Source: an uncultured Selenomonadales bacterium (GTDB lineage: Bacteria; Bacillota; Negativicutes; Acidaminococcales; Acidaminococcaceae). From it: DNA of 64,000 nucleotides. Within the stretch, counting starts at the first letter, position 1, and the number at the start of each line of letters is the position of its first letter. Positions 44,837-54,536 of the stretch are shown one piece after another. The notes beneath the pieces are model-generated. The model was not told where the DNA came from. It was given only the letters and a program-made list of their open reading frames with translations, and did not search any database. Both the position numbers and the translations under genes were made by a program. Location: assembly GCA_900314855.1 (NCBI GenBank), contig OMWZ01000001.1:161355-225354 (forward strand), written 5' to 3'.

Positions 44837-45391
44837 TCAGAAGGAGACTTTCGGAGCCTTTTGCGCCCCTTCGTCCGCCTTGAAGTAATCACGGGAGCCA
44901 AAACCCATCATCCCGGCCAGGACGTTCGTCGGGAAGGATTTGATTTTGGTATTGAACTGCTGCGCCGCCGCGTTGTAATCGCGACGGGCCACGGCGATAC
45001 GGTTTTCCGTGCCGGCCAGTTCATCCTGGAGCCGGATGAAATTCGTGTTGGCTTTCAGTTCCGGATACGCTTCGGAGATGGCCAGCAGACGGGACAGGGC
45101 ATTGCCCAGTTCCCCGTTGGCCTGGGACGCCTCGGCCACGGTCTTGGCCCCGGCCAGCCTGGAACGGGCGTCGGAAACATCGCGGAAGACTTTTTCCTCA
45201 TGGGACGCATAGCCCTTCACCGTGCTGACCAGATTCGGAATCAAGTCGTTGCGGCGCTGGAGCTGGTTCTCCACCTGGCTCCATTGGGCCGTCACATTTT
45301 CGTTGGCCGCGACAAGGCCATTGTAGGTGCTGAAAAACAGGCTGCCGATAAGGACAACCACGGCCACGAGGGCCAAGATAAATTTTTTCAT
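44837..45391 (-). CDS. lemA: LemA family protein
   Basis: 184 aa. An N-terminal membrane anchor (about 3-24) is followed by a helical bundle with YNGLVAANENVTAQWSQVENQLQRR-type sequence and C-terminal RDYNAAAQQFNTKIKSFPTN, typical of LemA. ATG at 45391 follows AAGGAAAG. Co-transcribed with the TPM gene 20 bases downstream. Function of the family is unclear. Confidence 0.93.
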   Translation of the reverse strand: MKKFILALVAVVVLIGSLFFSTYNGLVAANENVTAQWSQVENQLQRRNDLIPNLVSTVKGYASHEEKVFRDVSDARSRLAGAKTVAEASQANGELGNALSRLLAISEAYPELKANTNFIRLQDELAGTENRIAVARRDYNAAAQQFNTKIKSFPTNVLAGMMGFGSRDYFKADEGAQKAPKVSF

Positions 45392-45556
45392 TTTTTCTTC
45401 CTTTCCTTCGCGGTTCCTACTGTCGGCCCATGTGCGGCTTTGTCAGGGCCACAGCGGAAACCCGCTCTTCCTTACAAAATAATCGTACTGAAAAGAAAGT
45501 GGCAAGTCAATAGGACCATCCGGCCCGTTTGTGAACAGATTGCGAAACAACGGAAA

Positions 45557-45583
45557 AGCCGCCGGTCACGAGGACCGGCGGCT
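45557..45583 (-). terminator. Terminator of metK
   Basis: A perfect 11-bp GC-rich stem (45557-45567 with 45573-45583) followed on the minus strand by TTTTCC. A run of ten G (plus strand 45594-45603) lies between it and the metK stop. Confidence 0.8.
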
Positions 45584-45619
45584 CAAGGCAGTCGGGGGGG
45601 GGGAAGGAACTGACGAAAC

Positions 45620-46798
45620 TTACAGGCCGGCCTGTTCTTTCAAGGACGCGGCTTTGTCCGTATGTTCCCAGGGCAGATCGACATCGGTCCGGCCAAAATG
45701 CCCATAGGCAGCCGTCTGCTTGTAGATGGGACGGCGCAAATCCAGGGTACGGATAATCCCGGTCGGGCTCAAGGCGAAGTTCCGGACGACCAGTTCAGCG
45801 ATCTTATCGTCCGGCAGCCGGCCCGTGCCGAACGTGTCGACGAGGACCGAAACCGGTTTGGCCACGCCAATGGCATAAGCCAGCTGGATTTCGCAGCGGT
45901 CCGCCAGGCCAGATGCCACGATGTTCTTGGCCACATAGCGGGCCGCGTAGGCGGCGGAACGGTCTACCTTGGAAGGATCCTTGCCGCTGAACGCGCCGCC
46001 GCCGTGACGGGCCATGCCGCCGTAGGTGTCGACGATAATCTTGCGTCCCGTCAGGCCGCTGTCGCCGGCAGGGCCGCCGATGACGAAACGGCCCGTCGGG
46101 TTGATGAAGTATTTCGTCTTGTCGTCCAGCAAGGCAGCCGGGACGACCGGACGGATGACCTTGTCAATCAGTTCCCTGCGGATTTCTTCCTGTGTCACAT
46201 CGGGATCATGCTGCGCCGAAATGACAATGGTATCGACACGGACCGGCTTGCCATCGTCGTATTCGACGGTGACCTGGGTCTTTCCGTCCGGACGGAGCCA
46301 GGACAGGGTGCCATTCTTGCGGACTTCGGCCAAACGGAAGGCCAAACGATGGGCCAGGGAAATCGGCAGGGGCATCAATTCCGGCGTTTCATTGCACGCG
46401 TAACCGAACATCATGCCCTGATCCCCGGCGCCGGTCTCATCGTCCGTCGCCGCGCCTTCCTTGGCTTCCAGGGCTTTGTTGACACCCATGGCGATATCTG
46501 AAGACTGTTCGTCGATGGACAGGAGAACGCCGCAGGTTTCGCCATCAAATCCGTACTTGGCACGGTCGTAGCCGATATCCAGGACAGTCTGGCGGGCAAT
46601 TTTCGGGATATCGACGAAGCATTCCGTGGAAATTTCGCCGACAATGTGGATTTGTCCCGTCGTCACGAGGGTTTCGCAGGCCACGCGGCCATAGGGATCC
46701 TTTTCCAGGATGGCATCGAGGATGGCATCGGAAATCTGGTCGGCCATCTTGTCGGGATGTCCTTCCGTCACGGATTCAGAGGTAAACAGTTTGCGCAT
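45620..46798 (-). CDS. metK: S-adenosylmethionine synthetase
   Basis: 392 aa; makes SAM from methionine and ATP. Signatures include [16 protein letters not shown] at the N-terminus, [12 protein letters not shown] and [22 protein letters not shown] at 46798 follows AAAGGAG; a longer frame would run through the riboswitch terminator. Expression is under the SAM-I riboswitch just upstream. Confidence 0.98.
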   Translation of the reverse strand: MRKLFTSESVTEGHPDKMADQISDAILDAILEKDPYGRVACETLVTTGQIHIVGEISTECFVDIPKIARQTVLDIGYDRAKYGFDGETCGVLLSIDEQSSDIAMGVNKALEAKEGAATDDETGAGDQGMMFGYACNETPELMPLPISLAHRLAFRLAEVRKNGTLSWLRPDGKTQVTVEYDDGKPVRVDTIVISAQHDPDVTQEEIRRELIDKVIRPVVPAALLDDKTKYFINPTGRFVIGGPAGDSGLTGRKIIVDTYGGMARHGGGAFSGKDPSKVDRSAAYAARYVAKNIVASGLADRCEIQLAYAIGVAKPVSVLVDTFGTGRLPDDKIAELVVRNFALSPTGIIRTLDLRRPIYKQTAAYGHFGRTDVDLPWEHTDKAASLKEQAGL

Positions 46799-46885
46799 AT
46801 CTTGCTCCTTTCGCTGCCAGGCAGCTTCTACACGATGAAAGTAAATATCACGTTGGCATATGCTGGACTCATCTCGGGAGAAGGC

Positions 46886-46919
46886 AAAAAAAGATGCCCT
46901 CGCAAGTTGTGAGAGCATC
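46886..46919 (-). terminator. Riboswitch terminator before metK
   Basis: GATGCTCTCACAACTTGCGAGGGCATC on the two arms 46893-46900 and 46911-46919 with T-run 46886-46892 on the minus strand. It would form when SAM is bound upstream. Confidence 0.85.
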
Positions 46920-46931
46920 GGGTCGGCTAGT

Positions 46932-47040
46932 TCTCATCTTGCGATTTCTCGTAAGGATTTAGCACCGTTGCAAGACCTGCCGGTCTTCCATGGTTGCTGC
47001 GGTTTCGCAGGGCCAGTTCCCTCCGCCGCTCGTGATGAGA
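46932..47040 (-). promoter_or_regulatory. SAM-I (S-box) riboswitch aptamer
   Basis: On the minus strand P1 is TCTCATC/GATGAGA (47034-47040 with 46932-46938). Core S-box motifs follow in order: GGCGGAGGGA, CTGGCCCTGCGAAACC, GCAGCAACC and GTGCTAAATCC. With the downstream terminator it should turn metK off when SAM is plentiful. Confidence 0.92.
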
Positions 47041-47059
47041 TATTCACTTTTCAGACGTT

Positions 47060-47087
47060 ATTATAACAGGTTATCCGCAAATTGCAA
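47060..47087 (-). promoter_or_regulatory. Promoter of the metK transcript
   Basis: TTGCAA (47082-47087), 16-bp spacer and TATAAT (47060-47065) on the minus strand; the riboswitch starts about 20 bases later. The stretch from here to the coaBC stop (47088-47224) holds nothing recognisable. Confidence 0.75.
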
Positions 47088-47224
47088 TAGGGTAACGACG
47101 CAACAGAGAAGAATTTACAATCAGGACACAATCCTGTTCCCTCCCGTTGCCCCATCTTCGGGCAGCCTTCGCCCTTTCCCGTGCCGCGGGATGGCCGCGT
47201 CACGGAAGCCCCGCCGGCCCCGGC

Positions 47225-48433
47225 CTACCGCTCCCGCCGCTCCATGACGCGGTCCAGGAGACGCAGGGCGACGTCATCCTTCGTCATCATGTCCAGGCTT
47301 TCCACGGTTCCGTCGGGATAGAGAAACTTGACGATGTTCGTGTCCGTATTGAATCCCGCGCCGGCCTGGGACACGTCGTTGGCGACAATCATGTCCAGAT
47401 TCTTTTTCCGCACTTTTTCCGCCGCATTGGCCAGCAGATTCTGCGTTTCCGCGGCGAAGCCGACAAGGAACTGTTTTTCTTTCCGGGCCCCCAGGATTTT
47501 GAGGATATCCGGGTTTTGATCCATGACGACCGTCATTCCTTCTTCCGGATTGATTTTCTTGATTTTCTGGTCCGCTACATCGCGGGGCTTGAAATCCGCC
47601 ACGGCAGCGGCTTTGATAACCACATCCACTTCCGGGTAGACGTCCAGGCACGCGGCCAGCATTTCCTGCGTCGTTTCCACGCGGATCACCTTCGCGTAGG
47701 GCGGCGGCGTCAGGGCGCTGGGCCCGGTGACAAGGGTCACGTCCGCGCCTTGCAGCAGCGCTTCGCGGGCAATGGCGTAGCCCATTTTCCCGCTGCTGCG
47801 GTTGCCCACGTACCGCACGGGGTCGATCGGTTCCCTCGTCCCGGCGGCCGTTACGAGGAAGCGCAGATTCCGCAGCCGCCCCTCGCGTTTGGCCAGGAAC
47901 CGCTCCAGATACGCCACGATATCCGGCACTTCCGGCAGCCGTCCCGGACCGCTGACTCCGCAGGCCAGCTGCCCCGACGCCGGTTCCACGACGGCGATTC
48001 CACGCCGCCGCAGGGTCGCCAGGTTTTCCTGGGTCGCCGGGTTTTCGTACATCCCCGTGTTCATGGCAGGAAAGACCACCTTCGCGCACGCCGCGGCCAG
48101 GAAGGTCGTGCTCAGCAAATCATCGGCCAGGCCGCAGGCGGCCTTGGCGAGGATATTGGCCGTCGCCGGAGCCAGGACCATCAAATCCCCCCACTCCGCC
48201 AGGGCAATGTGTTCCACGCTGGAGTCCGGCCGTCCGCCTTCCCAACTGGAAACCGCCGCCGGATAGCCACTGATTTCCGAGAAAAGGAGCGGGGACACGA
48301 ATTTCGTCGCGTGCTCCGTCATCACCACCCGGACTTCGGCGCCGCGTTTGCGCAGCTTGCTCACCAGATCCACGACTTTATAGATTGCGATTCCGCCGGA
48401 TACGCCCAGCACAATCTTCTTTCCTTCTAACAT
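47225..48433 (-). CDS. coaBC: Bifunctional phosphopantothenoylcysteine decarboxylase / phosphopantothenate-cysteine ligase
   Basis: 402 aa, two steps of coenzyme A synthesis. The N-terminal FMN decarboxylase domain (about 1-180) has catalytic His75 (VEHIAL), PAMNTGMYENP and Cys158 (LACGVSGPGRLP); the C-terminal ligase (about 185-400) has TAAGTREPIDPVRYVGNRSSGKMG and AAAVADFKP. It follows rpoZ by 31 bases in the conserved Firmicute gene order. Confidence 0.97.
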   Translation of the reverse strand: MLEGKKIVLGVSGGIAIYKVVDLVSKLRKRGAEVRVVMTEHATKFVSPLLFSEISGYPAAVSSWEGGRPDSSVEHIALAEWGDLMVLAPATANILAKAACGLADDLLSTTFLAAACAKVVFPAMNTGMYENPATQENLATLRRRGIAVVEPASGQLACGVSGPGRLPEVPDIVAYLERFLAKREGRLRNLRFLVTAAGTREPIDPVRYVGNRSSGKMGYAIAREALLQGADVTLVTGPSALTPPPYAKVIRVETTQEMLAACLDVYPEVDVVIKAAAVADFKPRDVADQKIKKINPEEGMTVVMDQNPDILKILGARKEKQFLVGFAAETQNLLANAAEKVRKKNLDMIVANDVSQAGAGFNTDTNIVKFLYPDGTVESLDMMTKDDVALRLLDRVMERRER

Positions 48434-48464
48434 TACAGGCTCCTGTCTTATTGCGCGTCGGCGC

Positions 48465-48653
48465 TTATTTCTTGCGGGTGTAGGTAATCTTTTTATCCCC
48501 GATTTCCCGCAGGGCGATGCTGACCTCTTTTTCCGGCAGGACCTGGCCGGGCTTTGTCAGTTCACGGGCCCGTTTGGCCGCCAGGATAGCCAGGGTATAT
48601 TTGCTGTCTACGAGTGTCGCCAGATAATCGATGGAAGGATCTACCATGCTCAT
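48465..48653 (-). CDS. rpoZ: RNA polymerase omega subunit
   Basis: 62 aa, the small assembly subunit of RNA polymerase. DYLATLVDSKYTLAILAAKRARELT is the conserved omega helix. ATG at 48653 follows GGAGG by ten bases; the ATG two codons later is also used in relatives. It begins 5 bases after the gmk stop. Confidence 0.95.
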   Translation of the reverse strand: MSMVDPSIDYLATLVDSKYTLAILAAKRARELTKPGQVLPEKEVSIALREIGDKKITYTRKK

Positions 48654-48658
48654 GATTG

Positions 48659-49300
48659 TTATGCCTCCGTTTGATGGTGAATAATGTGATCGACGATAAA
48701 ATAAGTGCGGGCTGCCCGATACCGTTCGGCCTCCAGGAGCGTCATCACCTTGCGCATGGCCTTGTCTGCCACATCGTTGACGATAATATAATCGTACTCG
48801 CTGGCATAGGTCAGCTCGTTGGACGCCGACTTCAACCGTTTCTCAATCACGTCGACGGAATCCGTGCCGCGCTTGTAGATACGGGCGCTCAGTTCTTCCA
48901 GGGACGGCGGGACGATAAAGACGAAAACCCCCTGAGGAAAGACTTTTTTAATCTGCAGGGCCCCCTGGATATCAATTTCCAGGAGAACGTCCCTCCCTTC
49001 ATCCAGAAGTTTTTCCACGTAAGGACGGGGCGTTCCGTAGTAGTTGTCGTAGACCTTGGCGTACTCCAGGAGTTCTCCCCGGAAAATCATGTCTTTCACC
49101 TGGTCCACGGTCTTGAAGAAATAGTCTTTTCCGTCCACTTCCCCCGCGCGGGGCGGGCGGGTTGTGACGGAGATGGAATAGCCCAGGTCCGGCAGGGCTT
49201 CCCGCAGCTTCGAGCAAATGGTCCCTTTGCCGGCACCGCTCGGGCCGGAAACCACGAGCAGGATTCCCTGTGGTTTGGAAATCTTTTTTCGCATGATCAT
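48659..49300 (-). CDS. gmk: Guanylate kinase
   Basis: 213 aa; converts GMP to GDP. P-loop [10 protein letters not shown], the GMP-binding [17 protein letters not shown] and lid/LLEIDIQGA segments are intact. ATG at 49300 overlaps the remA stop (ATGA); ATG two codons later is an alternative. Confidence 0.97.
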   Translation of the reverse strand: MIMRKKISKPQGILLVVSGPSGAGKGTICSKLREALPDLGYSISVTTRPPRAGEVDGKDYFFKTVDQVKDMIFRGELLEYAKVYDNYYGTPRPYVEKLLDEGRDVLLEIDIQGALQIKKVFPQGVFVFIVPPSLEELSARIYKRGTDSVDVIEKRLKSASNELTYASEYDYIIVNDVADKAMRKVMTLLEAERYRAARTYFIVDHIIHHQTEA

Positions 49301-49557
49301 TTAGAGTCGCCCTCTTCATCGTTGAATACGCGGTTTGCCACCGTTTCCGGCTGGACGGCAGACAAGACGACCTGGCCGCTGTCCGTGACGAGGACGGCGC
49401 GGGTACGGCGGCCGTAGGTAGCGTCGATAAGCATGCCCGATTCCCGCGCTTCCTGGATGATGCGTTTGATCGGCGCCGATTCGGGGCTGATGATGGCAAT
49501 GACACGATTGCCCGAAACGAAGTTGCCGAATCCGATGTTGATTAATTTGATTCCCAT
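49297..49557 (-). CDS. remA: RemA family extracellular-matrix regulator (DUF370)
   Basis: 86 aa. In Bacillus RemA is a ring-forming DNA-binding activator of biofilm matrix genes. [24 protein letters not shown], with its DNA-contact basic residues, is conserved here. ATG at 49557 follows GGAGGAACC; the longer frame overlaps yicC. Ten bases behind yicC and overlapping gmk. Confidence 0.94.
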   Translation of the reverse strand: MGIKLINIGFGNFVSGNRVIAIISPESAPIKRIIQEARESGMLIDATYGRRTRAVLVTDSGQVVLSAVQPETVANRVFNDEEGDSK

Positions 49558-49567
49558 GGGTTCCTCC

Positions 49568-50479
49568 TCATTCGATGTTCTGGATCTGTTCGCGGATTTT
49601 CTCAATTTCCGCCTTGATTTCCACGACGGTTTTCGCCAGTTCGAAATCATTTGCCTTGGACGCGATCGTGTTGGCTTCGCGGTTGAATTCCTGAATCAAA
49701 AAGTCCAGCTTGCGGCCGACCGGTTCTCCCGACTGAAGGAAGGTTCTAAACTGCCGTATGTGACTCTTGAGCCGGACAATTTCTTCGGTGATGCTGACAC
49801 GGTCCGCGAAAATCGCCACTTCCTGCAGGACCCGTTCTGGATCGATGTCCACGCCCGTTTCAGGCCGCAGCTCCGCCAGGCGGTCCTTCAGCCGCGTCAA
49901 AAGCCTCGTCTCGTATTCGCGGACGACCTGCGGGGCCCGCGCTTCGATACGGTCCACATCCTCTTCGATGAGATCGAGACGATGAAAGAAATCCCCTTCG
50001 ATGTTCCGGCCTTCGTCCTCCCGCATTTTGACAAGGGAGGATACGGCCTGGTCGAGGGCAATCTTCACCTTCGGCCACCAGCGTTCCTCGTCGAAGGGTC
50101 CGTCCACGGTCTGGACCACATCGGGCACACGGCTCAGGCTGAGAATTTCCGCCTGGTCATTGAACACGGGAGCCGTGACGCCGATGGCGCTGCCGATTTC
50201 CAGCAGAGCCTGGTGATAGGATCGGGCCAACGGTTTGTCCACGCGGACCTGCACCGCGTCTTCGCTGGTATAGGACGCCGTGATGAACACATCGATCCGG
50301 CCCCGCGCGACGGAAGCGAGAATCGTCTTGCGGATCCTGTCCTCCAGGGAATTGAGGAAACGGGGCATGCGGATGGAGGGCTCCGTGTAGCGGTGATTCA
50401 CGGTCTTGATTTCAATCACGATGGAAAAGTCTTCTTCTTCGTAAGTCCCCCGGCCGAAGCCGGTCATGCTCCTGAGCAT
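49568..50479 (-). CDS. yicC: YicC family endoribonuclease-like protein
   Basis: 303 aa with the family start [11 protein letters not shown], the central [10 protein letters not shown] and [10 protein letters not shown], and the C-terminal signature [24 protein letters not shown]. YicC proteins are reported RNA endonucleases. ATG at 50479 has AAGGAGG upstream. It is the first gene of yicC-remA-gmk-rpoZ-coaBC, divergent from rqcH. Confidence 0.95.
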   Translation of the reverse strand: MLRSMTGFGRGTYEEEDFSIVIEIKTVNHRYTEPSIRMPRFLNSLEDRIRKTILASVARGRIDVFITASYTSEDAVQVRVDKPLARSYHQALLEIGSAIGVTAPVFNDQAEILSLSRVPDVVQTVDGPFDEERWWPKVKIALDQAVSSLVKMREDEGRNIEGDFFHRLDLIEEDVDRIEARAPQVVREYETRLLTRLKDRLAELRPETGVDIDPERVLQEVAIFADRVSITEEIVRLKSHIRQFRTFLQSGEPVGRKLDFLIQEFNREANTIASKANDFELAKTVVEIKAEIEKIREQIQNIE

Positions 50480-50598
50480 GGCAAAGCCTCCTTGCGTATG
50501 CTATACTACTATTGCTAAACTGTTCATCAATTATACAACATGAAGCGGCCGAGCGCAACCGAACGGACGCAAAAACGAAAGATAAAGGAAGCAATAGC

Positions 50599-52347
50599 AT
50601 GAATTTGGAAGGAATCACCTTATTCGCCCTGACCCAAACGCTGCAACGGGAAATCGTCGGCAGCCAAATCTATCGCATTGTCATGCCATCGGCCCGCTCC
50701 CTCCTGTTGGGCCTGCGGCGCAGCAAAGACACGGCGCAGCTCCTCATCGATGCCAACGGCGCGGCCCCGGCGGCGTGGCTGACGGACCGCGCGCCGGACA
50801 ACCCGGCGGAACCGCCGGCCTTCTGCATGCTTCTGCGGAAGCATCTGGAAGAAGGGCGGATCACGGACGTGACCCAGCTGGGACTGGACCGTATCCTCGA
50901 TGTGGAAGTCAGCCTGCTGGGACGGAACAGCCAGATTCTCACCAATCATCTGGTGCTGGAATTGACGGGCAAAAACTCCAATATCATCTTTACGGCAGAC
51001 GGCGAAATCAAGGATTGCCTGAAACACATCAGTCCTTCCGTAAACTCGCGCCGCGCCGTCCAGCCCGGCGCGGCCTACGTGCCGCCGCCACCGCAGGACG
51101 GCCGGGATATCCTGCGCACCCCCGCGGATATCCTCGTGGCCTCCCTGCCCGACACCGTCGTTGAAAGCCTGCCCCGCGCCCTTATCGGCGCGACGACGGG
51201 CATTGGCATGACTACGGCGGAACAACTGCTGGCCCGGGCGCGGATTCCCCTGCAGGCGACCTATCTCACGCCGGCGGATCGGGCACGTCTGGCCGCCGCC
51301 TTGACGGAACTGCAGCAGGAAATCCTGGCCGGCCAGACCTTTACGGCTTTGATTTCGCGGCAGAACCGGTGTCAGACCATCTTGCCGTACCAGCCGTCCC
51401 GAATTCCTCCCGACACGGAAACCCGGACGTACGCAAGCCTGAACCTTGCCCTGCAGGAAGCGGCGCGGTTGGAGCCTATCGTCCTGCCCGAGCGGGAGGT
51501 CCTGCAAAAAACCGTCAAGGGCGAGCTGGCGAAGCTCGACCGGAAAATCAAGGCGCTGCAAAAAGACCTTTCCCAGGCGGAACAAGCCGACCGGGAAAGG
51601 GTGGTAGCGGACAGCCTCATGGCGTCGCTCTACCAGATCCAAAAGGGCGCGACGCAATGCACGATTCCGAACTTATATGATGGGACACCGCTGCATGCAG
51701 TCCTTTCCCCGGTTTTATCACCGGCAGAAAACGCCCAGCGCTACTACAAGAAATACAATAAATTGAAACGGGCCCAGGCGGCCGTCGCGGAACAGCTGCG
51801 GGAAACACAGGGGCTGCGTGACTACCTCGATACGATTGGGGAAAGCCTCGTTTTCGCCACGTCACGCCGCGAAACAGCAGAAATCAGGGAAGAGCTGGAA
51901 AAGGCCGGCGTCCTGAGGGCCTCCAAAAAGAAAACGATTCCCCAAGCCAAGTCGGAACCTCTGAAAATCCCCTTTTCCGAAACCACCACGATTTACGTCG
52001 GCAAAAACAACCGGCAAAATGACTGGCTGACCTTTAAGATCGGCAGTTCCTCCGACTTGTGGTTCCACGTACAGAAGCTGGCCGGCAGCCATGTGCTCTT
52101 GAAGACGTCCGGCCAAGAACCGGAACCGGAGGCGGTCGCAGCGGCGGTCCAGTTGGCGGCCTATTTCAGCAAAGGCCGGGGCGGCAGCAACGTTCCCGTG
52201 GACTGCGTTCCCCGGCGGCTCGTGAAAAAACCGGCTGGCGCCAAACCGGGATTCGTGATTTTCACCGGCCAAACCACCTACTACACGACGCCTTCCGAAG
52301 AAGACGTGCGCCGCCTGCTGGAGCGCCATGCCCGGCGTAAGGCCTGA
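50599..52347 (+). CDS. rqcH: Ribosome-associated quality-control factor RqcH (NFACT family)
   Basis: 582 aa. It binds stalled 50S-peptidyl-tRNA complexes and directs C-terminal alanine tailing. The NFACT-N domain carries Asp97-Arg98 (GLDRIL), the residues required in Bacillus RqcH; coiled coils occupy about 300-430; the NFACT-R domain has DWLTFKIGSSSDLWFHVQKLAGSHV. ATG at 50599 follows AAAGGAAG. Earlier annotated as a fibronectin-binding protein in many genomes. Confidence 0.95.
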   Translation: MNLEGITLFALTQTLQREIVGSQIYRIVMPSARSLLLGLRRSKDTAQLLIDANGAAPAAWLTDRAPDNPAEPPAFCMLLRKHLEEGRITDVTQLGLDRILDVEVSLLGRNSQILTNHLVLELTGKNSNIIFTADGEIKDCLKHISPSVNSRRAVQPGAAYVPPPPQDGRDILRTPADILVASLPDTVVESLPRALIGATTGIGMTTAEQLLARARIPLQATYLTPADRARLAAALTELQQEILAGQTFTALISRQNRCQTILPYQPSRIPPDTETRTYASLNLALQEAARLEPIVLPEREVLQKTVKGELAKLDRKIKALQKDLSQAEQADRERVVADSLMASLYQIQKGATQCTIPNLYDGTPLHAVLSPVLSPAENAQRYYKKYNKLKRAQAAVAEQLRETQGLRDYLDTIGESLVFATSRRETAEIREELEKAGVLRASKKKTIPQAKSEPLKIPFSETTTIYVGKNNRQNDWLTFKIGSSSDLWFHVQKLAGSHVLLKTSGQEPEPEAVAAAVQLAAYFSKGRGGSNVPVDCVPRRLVKKPAGAKPGFVIFTGQTTYYTTPSEEDVRRLLERHARRKA

Positions 52348-52360
52348 GGGCAACCGGCCC

Positions 52361-52858
52361 TCAGTCGACGCGGTGGATACGGGCGGCGTCGAAACGGTCC
52401 CGCTGCCTCGCTTCCCCCATGGGATACCCGATTGGCAGGATGGCGAAGACTTCCTGGTCGTCGGGCAGGTGGAGGGCGGCTTTCGCCTTGGCCATACGGT
52501 CCGCGACAGGGGCAACGGAAATCCAGACCGAGCCCAAATGGAGGCGCGCCGCCTCGAGCAGCATGTTTTCCACGCAGCAACTCATGTCCATCGGCACCAT
52601 TTCCGGCACCTCCACATGGGTTTTCCGGGCGACGGCAACAATGGCCACCGGGGCCTTGGCGACAGGCCCGGCATAAGGGCTGCACTGCGACAAGGCGGTC
52701 CGCACCTCTTTCCGGGTCACGATGTAAAATTCCCAGGGTCGCTGATTGACAGCCGAAGGCGCCTGCATCCCTGCCCGGAGAATCTGTTCCAGGGACTGGT
52801 CATCCACTTCGATATCCAAATACGTACGCACACTGACGCGTTCAAAAATGGCTTCCAT
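52361..52858 (-). CDS. Nitroreductase family flavoprotein
   Basis: 165 aa, an FMN-dependent NAD(P)H oxidoreductase of the short nitroreductase type: RVSVRTYLDIEVDDQSLEQILRAGMQAPSAVNQRPWEF and AKAALHLPDDQEVFAILPIGYP. ATG at 52858 follows AAGGAACC and lies within the end of the upstream lipoprotein gene (17-base overlap). Substrate unknown. Confidence 0.9.
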   Translation of the reverse strand: MEAIFERVSVRTYLDIEVDDQSLEQILRAGMQAPSAVNQRPWEFYIVTRKEVRTALSQCSPYAGPVAKAPVAIVAVARKTHVEVPEMVPMDMSCCVENMLLEAARLHLGSVWISVAPVADRMAKAKAALHLPDDQEVFAILPIGYPMGEARQRDRFDAARIHRVD

Positions 52859-53585
52859 TGTGTAGGGTTCCTTTCTTGTCAAACTTTTCCCAAACATCCT
52901 TCCAGGCGGCCAGACCAAAAAAATGGATCGGCGCCGACGCGAATTCCGCCGCCAGTCCGGCGACCAGCGGATGGGCCGGCACGGGACCCACAGGAATTGC
53001 GAAGGAGCGGTCTCCCCGGCTTCCCAGGGTAATCGTGCCTTCGTAATACACGGATGGCTCCGTACCCCAGGCTGCCTCCAGACAATACCGGTACGTTCCG
53101 TCCGGCAAGGCTTCGCTGCCGTTGAACGTGTCGCCATACCAAAGGAAGGTCTGGCGCGGCGCTGCCGAGACCGGCACAATGGTGGCATTCACATCCTTCC
53201 ATTGTTCCCGTGCCTCGTACCCGGCTTTCGCCTGCCAGTGGGGCAGCGCGGACGGACGGCCGTTCCAGCCTCGATCCGCCGTTCCTTCCGTCACGGCCAA
53301 AGTCCGCACGTAGACACCCTGGTCCGTCTCAATCCACAGAGCGAACTGGTTCGGATCCTGCCGATCCCAGGCCTGGACCAGCGGCCGGTCTTGCCGTGAC
53401 GGCAGCTCCCGTGGATTCCAATCGAAGTGGAAGACCGTATATCCCGCTGTTTCCACGGCCGGGCGCATGACACCGCCCGGCGCGCGCCGCACACCGCAGC
53501 CCGCCGCAAAACCAGCCAGGAACAGCAACGCCAGGGCTGCTGTCCTCCAAGGCCGGGATCCCGGCCCGTTTGTCCGTCGTTCCAT
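52842..53585 (-). CDS. Lipoprotein of the DUF2271 family
   Basis: 247 aa. An N-terminal hydrophobic signal ends in the lipobox FAAGC (Cys near residue 30), so it should be lipidated. The rest matches DUF2271 periplasmic proteins (LWIETDQGVYVRTLAVT, TIVPVSAAPRQTFLWYGDTFNGSEALPDGTYRYCLEAAW), whose relatives occur with flavin-dependent reductases. A translational overlap with the nitroreductase gene supports a shared redox role (inference). Confidence 0.85.
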   Translation of the reverse strand: MERRTNGPGSRPWRTAALALLFLAGFAAGCGVRRAPGGVMRPAVETAGYTVFHFDWNPRELPSRQDRPLVQAWDRQDPNQFALWIETDQGVYVRTLAVTEGTADRGWNGRPSALPHWQAKAGYEAREQWKDVNATIVPVSAAPRQTFLWYGDTFNGSEALPDGTYRYCLEAAWGTEPSVYYEGTITLGSRGDRSFAIPVGPVPAHPLVAGLAAEFASAPIHFFGLAAWKDVWEKFDKKGTLHNGSHF

Positions 53586-53611
53586 CTTCTTTCCTCCCGA
53601 CTGTCCGTGGT

Positions 53612-53676
53612 GGAAATCCCCCTGGGATTTCCCGATGGGTCCTGTCCCAAGGCCAGCCCGTTGTAACGGGCTGGCC
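53612..53676. repeat. Two perfect hairpins in the divergent intergenic region
   Basis: GGAAATCCC/GGGATTTCC (53612-53620 with 53624-53632) and GGCCAGCCCG/CGGGCTGGCC (53651-53660 with 53667-53676). The second is followed on the plus strand by CTTTTAT and looks like an intrinsic terminator, yet no plus-strand gene ends there. Confidence 0.6.
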
Positions 53677-53791
53677 CTTTTATCATATCACAATTTTTCC
53701 GGCCGAGCTGCCCCAGACCGGGAAATTCCGTACGATGCGAACAAAGTCTTATTGTTATTTCTTCTCATTATGAACATTTTATGTCAGAGCA

Positions 53792-53821
53792 TTTACAGTA
53801 AATAATATTTTATGCTAAAAT
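53792..53821 (+). promoter_or_regulatory. Promoter of the tetrapyrrole operon
   Basis: TTTACA (53792-53797), 18-bp spacer and TGC-TAAAAT (hexamer 53816-53821), in an AT-rich stretch about 60 bases before the first gene. Confidence 0.65.
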
Positions 53822-53879
53822 AGACGAGATAAACGAGATTCAATCTGTCGTGTTTGAAACAGTAAGGAGTTGTTTTTCC

Positions 53880-54536
53880 TTGGCCTATTCCCAGTTCCGC
53901 TATCCCGTTACCCTCTCCCTGGAACACCGGCCCTGCGTTCTCGTCGGCGGCGGAAAAGTCGCCGTCCGGAAAGCCAGGCCGCTTCTGGAAGCAGGGGCTT
54001 CGCTGACCGTCATCGCGCCGGTCCTGAATCCAGGTTTCCCAACCTTAAAGGAAGAATGGCCTTCTCTCCTGCTGCTGGAACGCCCCTACCGCGCCGGGGA
54101 TTTGAAGGGCGCTTTTTTAGTGATTGCGGCCACGGACAACCGCGCCATCAATGAAGCCGTGGCGAACGAGGCCCGCGGCGAAAACAGCTTGTTGAATGTC
54201 GTCGACGACCCGGAAGCGGGAACTTTTTCCGTCCCCGGTTCCTACGCGGCCGGCCAAGTCCGTTTTTCCGTTTCTACCGGGGGAAACCCACGGTTTACCC
54301 ACCTGCTGCTGGCTGATTTGGCTGCCCGGTACGGGGCCGACATCGGCGCTTTCGCAGCATATCTTGACATCCAACGGGACGAGGCCAAACGTCTCTTTCC
54401 CGATTCCGACACGCGCCGGAAATTCTGGCGCGCCATATTAACGGACAACCTGCTGGAGGAACTCCGCGCAGGACGTCTGGACCAAGTAAAGGAGCGCATT
54501 TCAAATGAAATTGATCGTTGTCGGGCTAAATCATAA
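53880..54536 (+). CDS. Precorrin-2 dehydrogenase / sirohydrochlorin ferrochelatase-like (SirC/Met8/CysG-N)
   Basis: 218 aa. NAD-binding VLVGGGKVAVRKARPLLEAGA and AATDNRAINEAVANEA, then a Met8-type dimerisation part with VPGSYAAGQVRFSVSTGGNPR. It oxidises precorrin-2 to sirohydrochlorin and may insert a metal. I prefer TTG at 53880, ten bases after AAGGAG, over the GTG at 53850. It overlaps hemA by 32 bases at the head of the tetrapyrrole operon. Confidence 0.9.
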   Translation: MAYSQFRYPVTLSLEHRPCVLVGGGKVAVRKARPLLEAGASLTVIAPVLNPGFPTLKEEWPSLLLLERPYRAGDLKGAFLVIAATDNRAINEAVANEARGENSLLNVVDDPEAGTFSVPGSYAAGQVRFSVSTGGNPRFTHLLLADLAARYGADIGAFAAYLDIQRDEAKRLFPDSDTRRKFWRAILTDNLLEELRAGRLDQVKERISNEIDRCRAKS

